Origin: Streptococcus sp. M334
GTDB taxonomy: Bacteria; Bacillota; Bacilli; Lactobacillales; Streptococcaceae
DNA length: 64,000 nucleotides
Assembly: GCF_000187745.1 (NCBI RefSeq)
Contig: NZ_GL732488.1
Location: 112,472 to 176,471 of the forward strand
Direction of reading: 5' to 3'
Part shown: positions 44,673 to 55,262 of the stretch, piece by piece
How positions within the stretch are numbered: position 1 is the stretch's first letter
Layout: every line of letters begins with the position of its first letter
Position numbers and translations under genes: made by a program
The notes under the pieces: generated by a model
Told to the model about the DNA's origin: nothing
Databases searched by the model: none
What the model saw: the letters and a program-made list of their open reading frames with translations, nothing else

Positions 44673-44675
44673 GAA

Positions 44676-44703
44676 ACGAAAAAAGAGCATTTCGCTCTTT
44701 CTT
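44676..44703 (-). terminator. Terminator after the 20-residue peptide gene
   Basis: Minus-strand AAAGAGC-GAAAT-GCTCTTT followed by TTTCG. Confidence 0.75.
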
Positions 44704-44716
44704 CTTCTGCTTAATC

Positions 44717-44779
44717 TTAATTTTTTGCTTCTTTATTTTGGAAAGTGGTTTGGTAATTTACTTTAATCGTTACTGTCAT
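44717..44779 (-). CDS. Probable 20-residue peptide
   Basis: A minus-strand ATG at 44779 with GAGGA nine bases upstream opens a 20-codon frame (MTVTIKVNYQ...EAKN) that ends in TAA and is followed by a clear terminator. A TATACT -10 (44811-44816) lies upstream, though its -35 is poor. The peptide has no hydrophobic leader, so it is unlike a classical exported pheromone. No relative is firmly recognised. It lies between recG and axe1. Confidence 0.5.
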   Translation of the reverse strand: MTVTIKVNYQTTFQNKEAKN

Positions 44780-44860
44780 GTGAGAGTCCTCGTTTCTTTT
44801 TGATGACTCTAGTATAAGGGGTAAACCTGAAAACTAGCTTAAGATTTCCTTAGAGAAAGC

Positions 44861-46876
44861 TTAATCTAAATGTTCTTTCTTCTCCAAATGAAGGGCAATC
44901 ATGCGCCACTCTGGATCCTCTTGCCAGCCTTCAATAGAACTAATGTAGCTAGCAACCTTTCTGGCTTCTTCTAAAATCGGAAAATCTTCGATAATATCAG
45001 CCACTTGGAACTCTGGGAGACCTGACTGTCTGGTTCCAAAAATCTCACCTGAACCACGCATTTTCAAATCTTCCTCCGCAAGGATAAATCCATTAGTGGT
45101 TTCTGTCATGATGCGCATGCGGTCTTTCCCAGAATCAGTCTTAGGATTGGCAACGAGAACAGCATAGGACTGCTTATCTCCCCGACCAACACGACCTCTA
45201 AGCTGGTGAAGCTGGCTGAGACCGAAGCGATCGGCATCCATGATAATCATGACCGTGGCATTAGGAACATTGACCCCAACCTCAATAACCGTTGTCGAAA
45301 CCAGAATATTCGTTTTTCTCTCTTTGAAATCCTGCATTATCTGGTCTTTTTCATCACTCTTCATCTTACCATGTAGAAGAGCCACCTTTGCCTTGCCTGC
45401 AAAATGAGCTGTCAGCTCCTCTGATAAGGCAATGGCATTTTTCAAATCCAGAGCTTCTGATTCTTCAATCAAGGGAGAGATGACATAGGCTTGAGAACCT
45501 TTTTGGATTTCCCCCTCTAACCAAGTCAAGACCTGAGGTAATTGCTCATGTTTGATCCAGCGTGTCACAATAGGTTTCCGTCCTGCTGGCATCTGGTCGA
45601 TAATGGAAACATCCATATCACCAAAGGCTGTGATAGCCAGCGTCCGTGGAATAGGAGTCGCTGTCATCATGAGAACGTCAGGATTGTCGCCTTTTTCTCT
45701 CAGAACACGCCTTTGCCCTACACCAAATCGGTGCTGCTCATCGATGATAATCAAGCCCAGACGAGCATAATCTACCCCATCCTGAATCAGAGCGTGGGTT
45801 CCGATAATCAAATCAGATTCACCCTTGGCAATAGTCTCCAAGACTTCTCTCTTTTCTGCAACTTTCAAGGAACCTGTCAAGAGAGCCAGTTTCAAGTCTG
45901 GGAAGAGACCCTGTAGACTCTCAAAATGTTGCTCTGCGAGGATTTCTGTTGGTACCATTAGGGCAGCCTGATAACCAGCTGTCACCGCCGCAAACATAGC
46001 CAAGCCAGCGACTACCGTTTTTCCGCTCCCCACATCTCCTTGTAAGAGACGATTCATGTGGTAGTCGGACTTCATGTCGGTCAAAATTTCCTGCAAACTC
46101 TTTTCTTGAGCTGGGGTCAGAGCAAAAGGAAGACTTGCTTTAACTGCTGTCACCTTTTCCTGAGACCAATTCAGAACCAGGCCACTTCCCTGAACTCTAT
46201 TTTCAGACTTGAGCGTCTGTAACTGCATTTGGAAGTAAAAGAGTTCCTCAAACTTGATACGGCGAAGGGCCTGCTTGTATTCTGCCAAATCCTTGGGGAA
46301 ATGCATGGCACGAACAGCCTGACAACGGGACATGAGTTTGTATTTGTCCAGCAAAGACTGGGGAAGATTTTCTTCTATCAAGAGGTCCAGTCCCTGATCA
46401 AAGGCTGTCTTGATAACTTTGACCAGACTGGCCTGACTGATTCCCTGAGCCAAGCGATAGACAGGTTGGAGGTCATCTTCCACCTGAGCCAGGACCTTCA
46501 TCCCTGTCAGACTAGCCTTAGCCCGATCCCATTTTCCAAAAACAGCAAGGGTTGCTCCCAACTCTATTTTATCAGCCAGATAGGGCTGGTTAAAGAAATT
46601 CACCGCAAAAACAACTTCTCCTTGCTTGAGGCTAAAACGCAGGCGATTGCGCTTGAAACCATAATACTGGACACTGGCAGGAGTCACGACTTGACCAGAT
46701 AGGACTGCCTTCTCCCCGTCTTCCAGTTCCAGAACTTGCTTGGTCTTGAAATCTTCATAACGGAAAGGAAAGTAGAGCAAGAGGTCTTGCAAATTTTCAA
46801 TTCCTAGTTTGGCGTATTTTTCTGCTGACTTTGGTCCCACACCAGGCAAGACATGCAAGGGTTGATGTAGATTCAT
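44861..46876 (-). CDS. recG: ATP-dependent DNA helicase RecG
   Basis: This 671-residue helicase regresses stalled forks. The N-terminal wedge (OB) domain is followed by Walker A GDVGSGKTVVA, DEQH box IIDEQHRFG, motif III MTATPIPRTLA and the C-terminal QLRGRVGRG. AAAGGAGTGGAGC precedes the ATG. Confidence 0.98.
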   Translation of the reverse strand: MNLHQPLHVLPGVGPKSAEKYAKLGIENLQDLLLYFPFRYEDFKTKQVLELEDGEKAVLSGQVVTPASVQYYGFKRNRLRFSLKQGEVVFAVNFFNQPYLADKIELGATLAVFGKWDRAKASLTGMKVLAQVEDDLQPVYRLAQGISQASLVKVIKTAFDQGLDLLIEENLPQSLLDKYKLMSRCQAVRAMHFPKDLAEYKQALRRIKFEELFYFQMQLQTLKSENRVQGSGLVLNWSQEKVTAVKASLPFALTPAQEKSLQEILTDMKSDYHMNRLLQGDVGSGKTVVAGLAMFAAVTAGYQAALMVPTEILAEQHFESLQGLFPDLKLALLTGSLKVAEKREVLETIAKGESDLIIGTHALIQDGVDYARLGLIIIDEQHRFGVGQRRVLREKGDNPDVLMMTATPIPRTLAITAFGDMDVSIIDQMPAGRKPIVTRWIKHEQLPQVLTWLEGEIQKGSQAYVISPLIEESEALDLKNAIALSEELTAHFAGKAKVALLHGKMKSDEKDQIMQDFKERKTNILVSTTVIEVGVNVPNATVMIIMDADRFGLSQLHQLRGRVGRGDKQSYAVLVANPKTDSGKDRMRIMTETTNGFILAEEDLKMRGSGEIFGTRQSGLPEFQVADIIEDFPILEEARKVASYISSIEGWQEDPEWRMIALHLEKKEHLD

Positions 46877-46894
46877 GCTCCACTCCTTTCTTTT

Positions 46895-47998
46895 CTAATA
46901 ATATTCTCTTGGAATGCGGTCGCTGAGAAGACAAACCACCTCGTAGTTAATAGTCCCACGGTAGGTCGCTACCTGAGTAGCTGTGATCTCCTTGCCACCA
47001 TTAGAACCAATGAGGGTGACTTTTGTTCCTAAGGGATAAAGCTTAGGCAGATGAATAGTGATTTGGTCCATAGATACCCGCCCAACGATTGGGCAAGCTT
47101 GGCCATCTACCAAGACAACGAAATTTTGCATATCTCGTGTCCAACCATCCGCATAGCCGATTGGCACCGTCGCGATGACTTGCTCGCTATCCGCCTGATA
47201 GGTAGCTCCGTAGCCCATACAAGCTCCAGCTGGAACTGTCTTAACATGGACCAGAGCAGATTCCAAGGTCAAGGCTGGTTTCAAGTCATAAGGGAGATTT
47301 AAAATCTCTCCACTGGGATTGAGACCATACATAGCGTCTCCCATACGAACGGCATTAAAAATAGTCTCTGCATGCCAAAGAGTCGTTGCCGAGTTGCTAG
47401 CATGAACCAGCTCTGGAAGACCTTTCATACTGGCCAAAATAGTTTTAAACCGTTCTAACTGTTCATTAAAGTAGTCATCTGATTCCTCGTCTGCAGTAGC
47501 AAAGTGGGTAAAAATCCCTTCAATACGAGCACCATGTTGTTGGAGCAAGTCTTGAGCCTGTTCAGCTTCACTGGCCTCTCGAAAACCAATCCTTCCCATT
47601 CCTGAGTCAATCTTGAGGTGAACTGTTAAACCTGCTAGGTCTTCCTCACTAGATAACAGTGCTTGAATCCACTCCAGTCCAGCCACAGTCAAGGTGATGT
47701 CGTATTCTTTAGCTAGGGAAACAGCTTCGATTTCAGAAACTCCTAAAATGAGGATTCGCTTGCTCAGTCCAGCCTGTCTGAGTTCAATGGCTTCATCGAT
47801 ATTGGAAACGCAAAATCCATCTACATCATCTTGAATCGCCTTGGCAACTGCAACAGCCCCATGTCCATAGGCATTGGCCTTGACCACAGCCCACTTGAGC
47901 GTTCCTTCAGGTATATGAGCCCCCATTTGCTGAATATTTTGTCGAATAGCTCCCAGATGAATCAGAGCCTTGGTTGGTCTATGTGGACTAGCTTTCAT
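46895..47998 (-). CDS. alr: Alanine racemase
   Basis: This 367-residue PLP enzyme makes D-alanine for Ddl and teichoic acid. The PLP Lys is in [12 protein letters not shown], and the second catalytic residue is Tyr in [10 protein letters not shown]. The start at 47998 ([15 protein letters not shown]) has GGAGG inside acpS and overlaps its end by 11 bp. Confidence 0.97.
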   Translation of the reverse strand: MKASPHRPTKALIHLGAIRQNIQQMGAHIPEGTLKWAVVKANAYGHGAVAVAKAIQDDVDGFCVSNIDEAIELRQAGLSKRILILGVSEIEAVSLAKEYDITLTVAGLEWIQALLSSEEDLAGLTVHLKIDSGMGRIGFREASEAEQAQDLLQQHGARIEGIFTHFATADEESDDYFNEQLERFKTILASMKGLPELVHASNSATTLWHAETIFNAVRMGDAMYGLNPSGEILNLPYDLKPALTLESALVHVKTVPAGACMGYGATYQADSEQVIATVPIGYADGWTRDMQNFVVLVDGQACPIVGRVSMDQITIHLPKLYPLGTKVTLIGSNGGKEITATQVATYRGTINYEVVCLLSDRIPREYY

Positions 47999-48350
47999 GA
48001 TTTTCCTCCAAAATAACACTAGCTGTCACAAACTGATCTGTATGGCTGATAGACAGCCAAATCTTTCCTGAAAATGGTGACTGACTAAAATAAGGCGCCC
48101 CGCGTTCATTGTTCAAGACTTCCAAATCTTGAAAACTGAGCTTCCCAATGCCCGTTCCAATAGCCTTGGAAAAGGCTTCTTTAGCCGACCAGCGACCTGC
48201 CAAATATTCGATTTGTCTGCGCCCTTTAAGACTGTTAAACCGCTCCATTTCCTTAGCGGTCAGCACGCGCTTGGCAAAGCCTTCATGTCGTGTAACTGCA
48301 CTTTCTATCGAAGCCAATTCTTCGATATCAATTCCATGTCCAACTATCAT
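47988..48350 (-). CDS. acpS: Holo-[acyl-carrier-protein] synthase
   Basis: This 120-residue enzyme transfers phosphopantetheine to [12 protein letters not shown] carries the metal-binding Asp, and [10 protein letters not shown] the second acidic residue. The start at 48350 (MIVGHGIDI) matches the family; a longer frame adds 15 codons. It sits between aroG and alr in one operon. Confidence 0.95.
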   Translation of the reverse strand: MIVGHGIDIEELASIESAVTRHEGFAKRVLTAKEMERFNSLKGRRQIEYLAGRWSAKEAFSKAIGTGIGKLSFQDLEVLNNERGAPYFSQSPFSGKIWLSISHTDQFVTASVILEENHES

Positions 48351-48395
48351 TCTCATCAAAAGGAGTTGAGATTCCCCCAACTCCATCCTTTTCAT

Positions 48396-49427
48396 TTATT
48401 TTGTCAAGGTAGCATAAATCTCTTCTACCAAGGCCTCTGTATTTTCCCAACCTAAGCAAGGATCTGTAATAGAGCAACCAAAGACCTCTGGTTGATTTTG
48501 ACGACCATCTGCTAGGTAGGATTCAATCATAAATCCTCGAACTGTCTTTTTGATTTTCTCGTTCCAATCACGATTTTGCAAGGTCTGACGAACAATCCGA
48601 ATTTGCTCCATATATTGCTTGCCTGAGTTATCATGGTTAGTATCAATGAGAATAAACGGATTTTCAAGTCCCATGGCTTCATAGCGCTCAATGGCATTTA
48701 GCAAGGTTTCATAGTAAAAGTTAGGCTCATTTTTCCCATATTCATTAACTGCCCCACGAAGGATGACGTGGGCCAAGGGATTTCCTGAAGTCTCAACTTC
48801 TTGACCATGGAAGAGGAAGGTTTGCTTGTTTTGAGCAGCATAGATGGCGTTAAACATAACACCCAAATTTCCAGAGGTTGGATTTTTCATCCCGACTGGG
48901 GCATCAATCCCTGAAGCCACAAAACGGTGCTCTTGATCTTCTACAGAACGAGCTCCTACAGCATGGTAGCTGACCAAATCATCTACCAAGACCAGATTTG
49001 ACGGATAAAGCATCTCATCTGCCGTTGTCAAACCAGTCTCTGTAATCACGCGGTAGTGCAACTGGCGCACAGCCTGCAAACCATTAATCAGACTCGGAGC
49101 CTTAGAGGTATCTGGTTGGTGAACCAAACCTTTATAGCCGTCTCCGTTAGTACGAGGTTTAGCTGTATAAACACGCATAACCATAAAAATCTTGTCCGCC
49201 ACCTTCTTCTGCAAAGCGGATAAACGGCGGGCATATTCCAAGACAGCCTCTTCATTATCAGAAGAGCAAGGGCCAATCACCAAAAGAATTCTATCATCTT
49301 CTCCTGAAATAATGTCTGCTAATTCTCTATCACGACGCTCCTTTAGTCGCAAGGCTTCCGCAGACAATCGGGTTTCTGCCTTGATTGCTTCAATATCGAT
49401 TTCTTGACCTTTTTCAATAAATGCCAT
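48396..49427 (-). CDS. aroG: DAHP synthase, second copy
   Basis: This 343-residue class I DAHP synthase condenses PEP and erythrose-4-P to start the shikimate pathway. LVIGPCSSDNEEAVLEYA and the KPRTNGDGYKG phosphate-binding segment are intact, and TNHDNSGKQ carries a metal ligand. It lies 1 bp after its paralogue. Confidence 0.94.
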   Translation of the reverse strand: MAFIEKGQEIDIEAIKAETRLSAEALRLKERRDRELADIISGEDDRILLVIGPCSSDNEEAVLEYARRLSALQKKVADKIFMVMRVYTAKPRTNGDGYKGLVHQPDTSKAPSLINGLQAVRQLHYRVITETGLTTADEMLYPSNLVLVDDLVSYHAVGARSVEDQEHRFVASGIDAPVGMKNPTSGNLGVMFNAIYAAQNKQTFLFHGQEVETSGNPLAHVILRGAVNEYGKNEPNFYYETLLNAIERYEAMGLENPFILIDTNHDNSGKQYMEQIRIVRQTLQNRDWNEKIKKTVRGFMIESYLADGRQNQPEVFGCSITDPCLGWENTEALVEEIYATLTK

Positions 49428-49428
49428 C

Positions 49429-50460
49429 TTATTCTCCTAGCGTTTGGTATATTTCTCGAACGAGGGCTTCCGTATTTTCCCAACCTAGACAAGGGTCTGT
49501 AATGGACTTACCAAAAACCTCTGGTTCGTTTTGACGGCCGTCTTCTAGATAAGACTCAATCATAAAGCCACGAACGTACTGCTTGATTTTTTCATTCCAA
49601 TCACGATTAATCAAGGTCTGACGGACAATTCGAATCTGGTCCATGTATTGCTTACCAGAGTTGTCATGATTGGTATCGACGATGATAAAAGGATTTTCCA
49701 AGCCCATTTTCTCATACTGGGCAATGGTATCCATCAAATTATCATAGTAGTAGTTGGGAATATTCTTACCATACTCATTGATTGCTCCACGAAGAATGGC
49801 GTGCGAAAACGGATTCCCAGTTGTTTCCACTTCTTTTCCTAGGAAAAGGAAACTTTGTTTGTTTTGAGCAGCATAAATCCCATTAAACATAACATTGAGA
49901 TTTCCAGAGGTTGGATTTTTAAAACCAGTCGCAAAATCTGCCCCACTTGCTACAAAGCGGTGTTGCTGATCTTCAACTGAACGGGCACCAACTGCCATGT
50001 AAGAAATCAAATCATCCACAAGCGGAAGATTTTCAGGATAAAGCATTTCATCAGCTGTTGTCATACCGGTTTCCGTAATAACACGATAGTGAAGATGGCG
50101 CACGGCTTTGATTCCGTTGATGAGACTAGGCGCTTCTGCCGTGTTAGGCTGGTGAATCAAGCCCTTATAGCCATCTCCGTTGGTACGGGGTTTGGCAGTA
50201 TAAACACGCATAACCATAAAGATACGGTCTGCCACTTCTTCTTGTAGGACTGCCAAACGCTTAGCGTACTCAAGAACAGCTTCTTCATTATCAGATGAGC
50301 ATGGCCCGATTACCAAGAGAATTCTCTGGTCTTCTCCACGTATAATGGCTTCTAGCTCTTGATCGCGCTGTGATTTTCTCTCCAAAGCTTGGCCTTCTAA
50401 TTTTGATAAGGCACGAACTTCTTCAATATTAATTTTAGGACTTTTTGCTGTAAATACCAT
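49429..50460 (-). CDS. aroF: DAHP synthase, first copy
   Basis: This 343-residue paralogue of the next gene has the same active-site segments (IGPCSSDNEEAV, KPRTNGDGYKG, TNHDNSGKQ) but a different N-terminal 45 residues, where allosteric aromatic amino-acid binding occurs in this family. The pair probably differ in feedback control. It is first of the aroF-aroG-acpS-alr-recG run. Confidence 0.94.
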   Translation of the reverse strand: MVFTAKSPKINIEEVRALSKLEGQALERKSQRDQELEAIIRGEDQRILLVIGPCSSDNEEAVLEYAKRLAVLQEEVADRIFMVMRVYTAKPRTNGDGYKGLIHQPNTAEAPSLINGIKAVRHLHYRVITETGMTTADEMLYPENLPLVDDLISYMAVGARSVEDQQHRFVASGADFATGFKNPTSGNLNVMFNGIYAAQNKQSFLFLGKEVETTGNPFSHAILRGAINEYGKNIPNYYYDNLMDTIAQYEKMGLENPFIIVDTNHDNSGKQYMDQIRIVRQTLINRDWNEKIKQYVRGFMIESYLEDGRQNEPEVFGKSITDPCLGWENTEALVREIYQTLGE

Positions 50461-50482
50461 AACTCATCTCCTTATAAAGCAA

Positions 50483-50523
50483 ACGGATACCAAGTAAAAA
50501 TATACTTTTCACAAGGTATCCGT
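50483..50523 (-). terminator. Hairpin between secA and aroF
   Basis: ACGGATACC and GGTATCCGT are perfect 9 bp arms around a 23-base AT-rich loop. The T-tail is weak (CCGTTTGCTTT), so termination may be partial. The loop contains TATATT, a possible -10. Confidence 0.6.
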
Positions 50524-50540
50524 CTCTAAACTATCTCATT

Positions 50541-53054
50541 TTATTGTCTTTTTCCGTGACAGTTTTTAAACTTCTTACCAGAACCACATGGGCAAAGTTC
50601 ATTCCGTCCAATCTGGCTCAAATCCAAATCTTCTGGCATATTTGCTTGGTGGGCAGCGATATTGCGAGTCGCTGTTGTACTGATATGGTGTTCTGCTTGT
50701 GGTCTTTCTTGTTCATGAATTTGTGCTTTCATCATCAAGCGTGTCACATCAAACTCAATCGAACCAATCATGTCATTAAACATACGGAAACCTTCTGCCT
50801 GATACTCAACAACAGGGTTGTTCTGAGCATAACCACGAAGTCCAACCGCGTTACGCAATTGATCGAGGGCATCAATATGATCTGTCCACTTGTTATCTAC
50901 CACTCGTAGAATCAAGACTTTTTGGAATTCTTTGACTGCTTCTTCATCGCGTAGTTTTGAAACTTGACTATCGTAAACTTGCAAGGCACGTTGGAAGAGC
51001 TCTTCCTTGATGGCCTTATCAGACAAGCCTGACAAGTCGTCCATCGTAATTGAATCTTCTGGAAGCAAGTTGTACTTAGCAAAGTTCAAAATCGCTTCAA
51101 GTTTTTCATCTTGTTTCGCACGCGCATGACCATCAACGACACGACCAATCGTGCGTTTGATCATAGAGTGAATTTCAGGTGCCAAGTCACGGTCTGCAGT
51201 GATGACATCGTAACGTTGAGCATAGATAATCTCACGTTGTTCACGCATAACATCATCGTATTGAAGGACTTGTTTACGGGTATCATAGTTATTACCTTCG
51301 ACACGTTTTTGAGCCGCTTCAACCTGACGTGTCAACATACGAGACTCGATCGCCTCTTCAGACATATTCAAGCGTTCAAAGATTCCCTTCAAGCGTTCAG
51401 AACCAAAACGTTTCATCAAATCATCTTCAAGAGATAGGTAGAATTGTGACTCACCTGGGTCTCCTTGACGACCTGAACGTCCACGAAGCTGGTTATCGAT
51501 ACGACGGCTTTCATGGCGTTCTGTACCAATCACACAAAGTCCTCCAAGTTCACGAACCCCTTCACCAAGCTTGATGTCAGTACCACGACCGGCCATGTTG
51601 GTTGCGATGGTAACAGCACCACGTTGACCAGCATTCATGATGATTTGGGCTTCTTTATAGTGGTTTTTGGCATTCAAGACTTCGTGAGGAACACCAGCTG
51701 CGACCAATTTTTTAGAAATGTAGTCACTGGTTTCAACTGCAACTGTACCAACCAAGACAGGCTGACCTTTTTGGTAACGAGCCTTAACGTCTTCGACAAC
51801 CGCCTTAAACTTAGCCTCGATACTTGCATAAAGAAGGTCTGAGTGGTCAATACGTTGAACAGGACGGTTGGTTGGGATTGGAATGACACGAATGTTGTAA
51901 ATTTCACGGAATTCTTCTTCCTCAGTCTTACCTGTACCTGTCATACCAGACAATTTCTTGTACATACGGAAGAGGTTTTGGTAAGTGATTGAGGCAGATG
52001 TCTTGGTTTCATCCTGAATTGGCACACCTTCTTTAGCTTCAATGGCTTGGTGCAATCCATCAGAATAACGACGACCTTCCATGGTACGACCTGTAAATTG
52101 GTCGACAATCAAGATTTCTTGCTCTTCGCTCACCACATAGTCAATATCGAGAAGCATGATGTAGTTGGCACGAAGGGCGTTATCGATAAAGTGAGTCAGA
52201 GCTACGTTTTCGATGTCATAGAGGTTTTCAAGTTTGAAGTAGCTTTCAGCCTTGTCAATCCCTGAATCAGACAAACCAATAGTCTTAGACTGCACATCGA
52301 TGATGTAGTCGTCTTTGTCCAAAGATTTTACATAGTGATCTGCCATGTGGTAGAGCTGACTGGTTTCAACCGCATTAGCACCTGATACGATCAATGGTGT
52401 ACGCGCCTCGTCAATCAAGATAGAGTCAACCTCATCGACCAAGGCATAGTTAAGTGGACGTTGTACCATGTTTTCAGCGCGAACGACCATGTTGTCACGA
52501 AGGTAGTCAAATCCGATTTCTGAGTTGGTTGAGTAGGTAATATCACACTCATAGGCTTCTTTTTTCTCCATTGGAGATTTGGCAGCCAAGTTAATTCCTA
52601 CTGACAAGCCAAGCCATGAGTACAATTCACCCATTTCAGTCGCATCACGTTCTGACAGGTATTCATTGACCGTAACTACGTGAACCCCTTTGCCTGAAAG
52701 GGCATTGAGGTATACCGGCATAGTCGCAGTCAAGGTTTTCCCTTCCCCTGTACGCATCTCTGGCACGTCACCATGGTGAAGAACGATTCCCCCCATGACC
52801 TGAACCTTATATGGGAAGAGTCCTAGGACACGTTTAGCACCTTCACGGACAACCGCAAATGCTTCATAAAGCAATGAATCCAGTGATTCTCCATTTTGAT
52901 AACGTTCTTTAAATTCAACTGTTTTTGCTTTTAGTTGGTCATCTGTCAAAGCAGCCATTTGGTCTTCGTATTTGAAAACCTTGTCAGCCATCTTTTCCAG
53001 ACGACGGATTTCTCCTTTATCATTTTCGATAATTGTTTTTAAAATATTAGCCAT
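50541..53054 (-). CDS. secA: Preprotein translocase ATPase SecA
   Basis: This 837-residue motor drives Sec export. Walker [27 protein letters not shown] and the helicase motif [11 protein letters not shown] are present. The C-terminal SEC-C zinc motif is [20 protein letters not shown] precedes the ATG. Confidence 0.98.
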   Translation of the reverse strand: MANILKTIIENDKGEIRRLEKMADKVFKYEDQMAALTDDQLKAKTVEFKERYQNGESLDSLLYEAFAVVREGAKRVLGLFPYKVQVMGGIVLHHGDVPEMRTGEGKTLTATMPVYLNALSGKGVHVVTVNEYLSERDATEMGELYSWLGLSVGINLAAKSPMEKKEAYECDITYSTNSEIGFDYLRDNMVVRAENMVQRPLNYALVDEVDSILIDEARTPLIVSGANAVETSQLYHMADHYVKSLDKDDYIIDVQSKTIGLSDSGIDKAESYFKLENLYDIENVALTHFIDNALRANYIMLLDIDYVVSEEQEILIVDQFTGRTMEGRRYSDGLHQAIEAKEGVPIQDETKTSASITYQNLFRMYKKLSGMTGTGKTEEEEFREIYNIRVIPIPTNRPVQRIDHSDLLYASIEAKFKAVVEDVKARYQKGQPVLVGTVAVETSDYISKKLVAAGVPHEVLNAKNHYKEAQIIMNAGQRGAVTIATNMAGRGTDIKLGEGVRELGGLCVIGTERHESRRIDNQLRGRSGRQGDPGESQFYLSLEDDLMKRFGSERLKGIFERLNMSEEAIESRMLTRQVEAAQKRVEGNNYDTRKQVLQYDDVMREQREIIYAQRYDVITADRDLAPEIHSMIKRTIGRVVDGHARAKQDEKLEAILNFAKYNLLPEDSITMDDLSGLSDKAIKEELFQRALQVYDSQVSKLRDEEAVKEFQKVLILRVVDNKWTDHIDALDQLRNAVGLRGYAQNNPVVEYQAEGFRMFNDMIGSIEFDVTRLMMKAQIHEQERPQAEHHISTTATRNIAAHQANMPEDLDLSQIGRNELCPCGSGKKFKNCHGKRQ

Positions 53055-53099
53055 GTTTTTCCTTACTTTAAATTCCGAATATTTTAGAATGTTCTTTTA

Positions 53100-53128
53100 A
53101 TTTTAGCACAATTACTGATTATTTTCAA
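53100..53128 (-). promoter_or_regulatory. secA promoter
   Basis: Minus-strand TTGAAA (53123-53128), 17 bp, TAAAAT (53100-53105) with a TGC extension. Confidence 0.65.
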
Positions 53129-53154
53129 GGAAGAATCCCCATTTTGAAAAGGAA

Positions 53155-53184
53155 AAAGAGGCTAGTTTCCAAGCTAACCTCTCT
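53155..53184 (-). terminator. Terminator after the small membrane-protein pair
   Basis: Minus-strand AGAGG(T)TAGC pairs with (C)TAGCCTCT, followed by TTTTTCC. Confidence 0.8.
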
Positions 53185-53199
53185 GATTTTTATGATACT

Positions 53200-53487
53200 T
53201 TAATTTCCAAAAATCGGCAAAATAGCAAATAGGATAAATAGATTTATCCAAAAAGAAAGACAACAGATAAGTCCAAAAACAAAGAGACTGACTTTCTTGG
53301 ACAGCAAGGCCATCAAAATCGACAGAATTCCAAAAACTAGTAAAACTTTCTGCATGATTAAGAGATTGATAGATATTCCCAGAACTGGTTTATCCCAAGG
53401 AACAAAGAAGAAAGCAATCCAGATCAACAGAACTAAACCAATATAGACCTTGGAATAGCGTGTAATAAATGATTTTAGATGTGCCAT
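53200..53487 (-). CDS. Small membrane protein (95 residues)
   Basis: Three hydrophobic segments (about 13-31, 38-60 and 64-92) and almost no soluble part. The start at 53487 (MAHLKSFITRYSKVY) has AGGAGGTGG; the longer frame does not. It follows the 112-residue gene in a two-gene unit. Family not recognised. Confidence 0.7.
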   Translation of the reverse strand: MAHLKSFITRYSKVYIGLVLLIWIAFFFVPWDKPVLGISINLLIMQKVLLVFGILSILMALLSKKVSLFVFGLICCLSFWINLFILFAILPIFGN

Positions 53488-53519
53488 AAGCCACCTCCTA
53501 TCAACAAAAACCATATAAA

Positions 53520-53858
53520 TCAATGCCTTCCACCGTTAGACTTCCCTAGTTCCCGTCTCAAGCGAAGCATTTTTTTGAAAAAGATATAGGTTAACCAATC
53601 ACTGGCAAAAGCGATAAGTAGTAATAATAACCAAACGCCCCAAGACTTGATATCTGCCACATTTCTCAATAGAATATTGAAAAACAGGACTGAAAAAACT
53701 GTCCAAGCAAGGCTAAAAAGAGCATAGAGGGTGATGTAAATCCAGTAAAAATAGTAAAAAAATGGGAAAATTTCACTATCTCTATTATCCTTGTCAATCC
53801 AGCTGAAAAAGTAAAACCAGGGAAATAAGATTATCAATTTAAACAAATGTTCCATCAT
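53520..53858 (-). CDS. Small membrane protein (112 residues)
   Basis: Three hydrophobic, aromatic-rich segments (about 5-18, 33-60 and 72-90) and a basic tail (KKMLRLRRELGKSN). The start is one of two adjacent ATG codons (53858 or 53855) after AGAGGTG; a GTG at 53864 is part of the ribosome site. Family not recognised. Confidence 0.65.
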   Translation of the reverse strand: MMEHLFKLIILFPWFYFFSWIDKDNRDSEIFPFFYYFYWIYITLYALFSLAWTVFSVLFFNILLRNVADIKSWGVWLLLLLIAFASDWLTYIFFKKMLRLRRELGKSNGGRH

Positions 53859-53893
53859 CGACACCTCTTTTTGATAGCGTTTTCTTCAACTTC

Positions 53894-53922
53894 ATTCTAT
53901 CAAAAAAATCTGGAAATGTCAT
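53894..53922 (-). promoter_or_regulatory. Promoter of the small membrane-protein pair, inside the der terminator
   Basis: Minus-strand ATGACA (53917-53922), 17 bp, TAGAAT (53894-53899) with a TGA extension. The -35 is in the loop of the der terminator. Confidence 0.5.
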
Positions 53923-53932
53923 TCCAGATTCT
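53902..53932 (-). terminator. Terminator after der
   Basis: Minus-strand AATCTGGAA-TGACAT-TTCCAGATT followed by TTTTT. Confidence 0.9.
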
Positions 53933-53938
53933 ACTTTT

Positions 53939-55249
53939 TTATTTGCGTTTTCTTGCGATGAGATGGATTGGTGTTCCTTCAAAGACAAAGGCCTTGCGGA
54001 TTTGATTTTCCAAGAAACGCAGGTAAGAAAAGTGCATGAGCTCTTCTTCATTGACAAAGATAACAAAGGTTGGTGGTTTGGTTGCCACTTGGGTCGCATA
54101 GAAAATCTTAAGACGTTTTCCTTTGTCTGTCGGTGTTGGGTTAATGGCAATGGCGTCCATAATCACATCGTTCAAGACAGCTGATGGAATACGTGTGTTT
54201 TGACTTTCACTGATTTGCTTAATCATCTCAGGAAGTTTGTGGAGACGTTGCTTGGTCAAAGCGGATACAAAGATAATCGGTGCATAAGGCAGGTATTGGA
54301 ACTGCTCACGAATATCTTCTTCCCAGTTTTTCATAGTGTGGTTGTCTTTTTCAAGCGTATCCCACTTGTTGACCACGATAATCATCCCTTTACCAGCTTC
54401 ATGGGCAAATCCTGCGATACGCTTATCGTATTCACGAATGCCTTCTTCCGCATTGATGACCATTAAGACCACATCAGAGCGGTCAATAGCACGCATGGCA
54501 CGCATGACAGAGTATTTCTCGGTATTTTCATAAACCTTACCAGATTTACGCATACCAGCCGTATCAATCATGGTAAACTCTTGACCATCTGTATCTGTAA
54601 AGTGGGTATCAATGGCGTCACGAGTTGTTCCAGCAACAGGACTAGCAATGACACGGTCTTCTCCCAAAATAGCATTAATCAAGCTTGATTTTCCAACGTT
54701 TGGACGACCAATCAGGCTAAACTTAATGACATCTGGATTTTCTTCCTCATATTCATTTGGAAGGTTTTCCACAATAGCATCCAGCACATCCCCTGTACCG
54801 ATACCATGTACAGATGAGATAGGCAGTGGTTCACCCAAACCGAGAGCATAGAAATCATAGATATCATTTCGCATCTCAGGGTTGTCCACCTTGTTCACTG
54901 CAAGGATAACTGGTTTGTGGGTTTTATAAAGCTTACGGGCTACGTATTCGTCTGCATCGGTAATTCCTTCCTTACCAGACACGACAAAGACGATAACATC
55001 TGCTTCTTCCATGGCAATTTCTGCCTGGTGCTTGATTTGTTCCATGAAAGGAGCATCGACATCATCGATTCCTCCTGTATCAATCATGCTAAAGGAACGA
55101 TTGAGCCACTCACCCGTCGCATAGATACGGTCACGTGTCACTCCTTCGACATCTTCTACAATGGAGATTCGCTCACCAGCGATCCGATTAAATAGGGTTG
55201 ATTTCCCAACATTGGGACGTCCTACAATGGCAATAGTTGGTAGGGCCAT
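53939..55249 (-). CDS. der: Ribosome biogenesis GTPase Der (EngA)
   Basis: This 436-residue protein has two GTPase domains, each with GRPNVGKS (near residues 10 and 182), DTGG/DTAG switch motifs and NKVD/NKWD specificity motifs, and a C-terminal KH-like domain. It matures the 50S subunit. Confidence 0.98.
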
Positions 55250-55262
55250 AATTTCTCACTTT

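Noticed and set aside
48396..50460. Tandem DAHP synthase genes as a recent duplication
   Set aside because: The N-terminal regions differ clearly and the pair is a standing arrangement in pneumococcus, so it is not a new event.
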